From: Streptomyces sp. CB01635
GTDB taxonomy: Bacteria; Actinomycetota; Actinomycetes; Streptomycetales; Streptomycetaceae
Length of the DNA stretch: 55,642 bases
Reading direction: 5' to 3'
Assembly (NCBI RefSeq): GCF_002803065.1
Contig: NZ_NNBL01000043.1
Span: 1-55,642, forward strand
A program made the position numbers and the translations under genes. Position 1 is the stretch's first letter. Every line of letters begins with the position of its first letter. Below are positions 54,641 to 55,642 of the stretch, piece by piece. A model generated the notes under the pieces. It did no database searches and was not told where the DNA came from. It saw only the letters and a program-made list of their open reading frames with translations.

Positions 54641-55513
54641 ATGCGACCGTACGACTGGCACCTCACCGAAGACATCGACGACTTTCTCGCCCGGGCCGGA
54701 GACTTCCTGCGCTCACGCCCCGCCCTGCACACCACACCGCTGACGTCGACCGAGAAACTGCGGGCACTCGGCACAGAGGCATACCGTGCGCATGCCCCCG
54801 CCTTCGGCACCTTGGAGCGGGCGGGCGAGGTCCGTGCCGTCTTCTACCGCTTCACCCAGCACGGTCCACTGAGCCTCACCCCTCTCGCCCCCGAGGACGC
54901 CGAAGCCCTCGCCGAGCTCCTGGCCGGCCTCGGCCACGTACTCCCCACCGTGAGCGCGGCCCACGACACCTCCACCGCTTTCGCCGAGGCCTGGCAGCGG
55001 CACACAGGCGCGACGCCGACACTCAGCACGCGGATCCGTCTGTACCGCCTCGGCACGCTCACCCCACCGGAGCCGGTGCCGGCGGGCCGGGGCCGACGCG
55101 TGGGCGCGCAGGACCGCGAGCAACTCTTCCGCTGGCACCGTGAGTTCGCCGCCGACGTCGGGGAAGACGTCACCATCGACGCCGACACCTGGGCCGGCAC
55201 CCGCTTCGGCGACAAGCACTACACGTTCTGGGAGACCCCTGACGGCACCCCGGTCTCCATGGCCGGCATGACCTCGCTGGTCGGCGGCATGGTCCGGGTG
55301 GACCCCGTCTACACCCCGGCCCACCTGCGCGGCCGCGGCTACGCGGGCGCTGTGACGGTCGAGGTGACCCGAGCCGCCCTGGCCGCAGGCGCCAAGGAGG
55401 TCGCCCTGTACGCAAACCCGGCCAACGCCACCAGCAACGCCCTCTACCAGCGAATCGGATACGTCCCACTGACCGAATGGGCCGTGTACGACTTCGCCGC
55501 CGTACGGGCATAA
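54641..55513 (+). CDS. GNAT-family N-acetyltransferase
   Basis: 290 residues. The C-terminal GNAT domain has GMVRVDPVYTPAHLRGRGYAGAVTVEVTRAALAAGAKEVALYANPANATSNALYQRIGYVPL, including the acetyl-CoA pyrophosphate loop R-GRG-A. The N-terminal 130 residues are a degenerate GNAT-like or family-specific domain (FLARAGDFLRSRPALHTTPLTSTEKLRALG). The substrate is unknown. It ends at a strong hairpin. Confidence 0.92.
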   Translation: MRPYDWHLTEDIDDFLARAGDFLRSRPALHTTPLTSTEKLRALGTEAYRAHAPAFGTLERAGEVRAVFYRFTQHGPLSLTPLAPEDAEALAELLAGLGHVLPTVSAAHDTSTAFAEAWQRHTGATPTLSTRIRLYRLGTLTPPEPVPAGRGRRVGAQDREQLFRWHREFAADVGEDVTIDADTWAGTRFGDKHYTFWETPDGTPVSMAGMTSLVGGMVRVDPVYTPAHLRGRGYAGAVTVEVTRAALAAGAKEVALYANPANATSNALYQRIGYVPLTEWAVYDFAAVRA

Positions 55514-55516
55514 CGC

Positions 55517-55548
55517 GAGAGGCCCCCGGATCTCTCCGGGGGCCTCTC
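55517..55548 (+). terminator. Terminator after the GNAT gene
   Basis: Perfect 14-bp stem GAGAGGCCCCCGGA and complement around TCTC, four bases after the stop. On the other strand it also lies 7 bases past the tRNA-Arg remnant and was probably the tRNA's own terminator. Confidence 0.88.
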
Positions 55549-55555
55549 ACCTGTG

Positions 55556-55597
55556 TGCACTCGGCAGGATTCGAACCTGCAACCTTCTGATCCGTAG
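55556..55597 (-). pseudogene. 3' fragment of tRNA-Arg(ACG), candidate att scar of a second element
   Basis: Minus strand reads from the anticodon loop CTACGGA through TCAGA, the T-arm GCAGGTTCGAATCCTGC and the acceptor strand CGAGTGCA. The matching 5' half (GCACTCG..., D-arm, 5' anticodon strand TCTGA) is absent; upstream (55598-55642) there is no GCACTCG. The break lies exactly at the anticodon loop, as in the AICE attR at 17758. The intact tRNA and the element would be to the right of the window. Confidence 0.8.
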
Positions 55598-55642
55598 CTC
55601 TAGCCAGTTCGGTCAGCGACGGTCATTCCGGACGCTTCGAGG

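Noticed and set aside
55556..55642. Complete tRNA-Arg at the right edge
   Set aside because: No sequence complementary to the acceptor strand CGAGTGC and no 5' anticodon strand is found upstream. A D-arm-like GAACTGGCTAGAGC is present but lacks the bases needed to build the stem.
1..55642. CRISPR arrays, transposases or biosynthetic megasynthases
   Set aside because: No evenly spaced repeat-spacer arrays, no transposase ORF with a DDE motif, and no PKS/NRPS domains were seen.

Overview
This is high-GC actinobacterial chromosome, almost certainly Streptomyces. Coding regions show strong third-position GC, GTG starts are frequent, and the families present (SpoIIE-type PP2C, paired SigF-type sigma factors, DUF5994, MASE1, the tadA/tadA-associated pair) are typical of the genus. 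From memory, the backbone order dnaX ... upp ... tadA ... sigF-sigN ... two-component system follows the S. coelicolor order around SCO4067 down to SCO4020. That is recall and was not searched.

Region 1 (1-1934) holds the 5' part of dnaX (minus strand, running off the left edge), the SRP RNA gene ffs and an intact tRNA-Ser(GGA).

Region 2 (1879-17849) is a complete actinomycete integrative and conjugative element (AICE, the pSAM2/SLP1 class) integrated at the anticodon loop of tRNA-Ser(GGA). It is bounded by 92-bp perfect direct repeats. Genes run leftward: int, xis, a repeat-rich probable origin, a DUF3987 Rep, a small protein, a prim-pol, a cytosine methylase, small membrane and lipoprotein genes, the FtsK-like translocase TraB preceded by a candidate clt repeat array, an HExxH protein, a RRQRL zinc protein, an SpdB-like membrane protein and a DUF6284 protein. 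A divergent regulatory region with paired operators faces a KorSA-like GntR repressor and an XRE-TPR regulator. A low-GC PIN-domain gene is the only obvious cargo, next to attR.

Region 3 (17916-33757) is mixed chromosome: a VOC protein, DUF5994, a PP2C phosphatase plus a standalone MASE1 protein, a PEP mutase/isocitrate lyase homologue, a cupin, a LysR/TauE pair, a penicillin-acylase/siderophore-acyltransferase fusion behind a near-consensus iron box, an HhH-GPD protein, a HerA-like ATPase, a LytR_C protein, upp, tadA with its partner gene, and tRNA-Ser(CGA).

Region 4 (33900-45017) contains the SigF and SigN paralogues, a lipoprotein, a MarR-MFS-YceI locus in which the transporter and the YceI protein share the same beta-sandwich module, an F420/FMN-type PPOX protein with a 96-bp copy of its 3' end just downstream, and a TetR/MFS efflux pair with a palindromic operator.

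Region 5 (45104-55642) holds a secreted endonuclease/phosphatase, a GT39-GT2/GtrA-HK-RR cluster likely concerned with envelope glycosylation, an amidohydrolase/ABM pair, DUF2797 and a GNAT. The right edge carries a 3' fragment of tRNA-Arg(ACG) that begins exactly at the anticodon loop. This looks like the att scar of a second integrated element lying to the right of the window.
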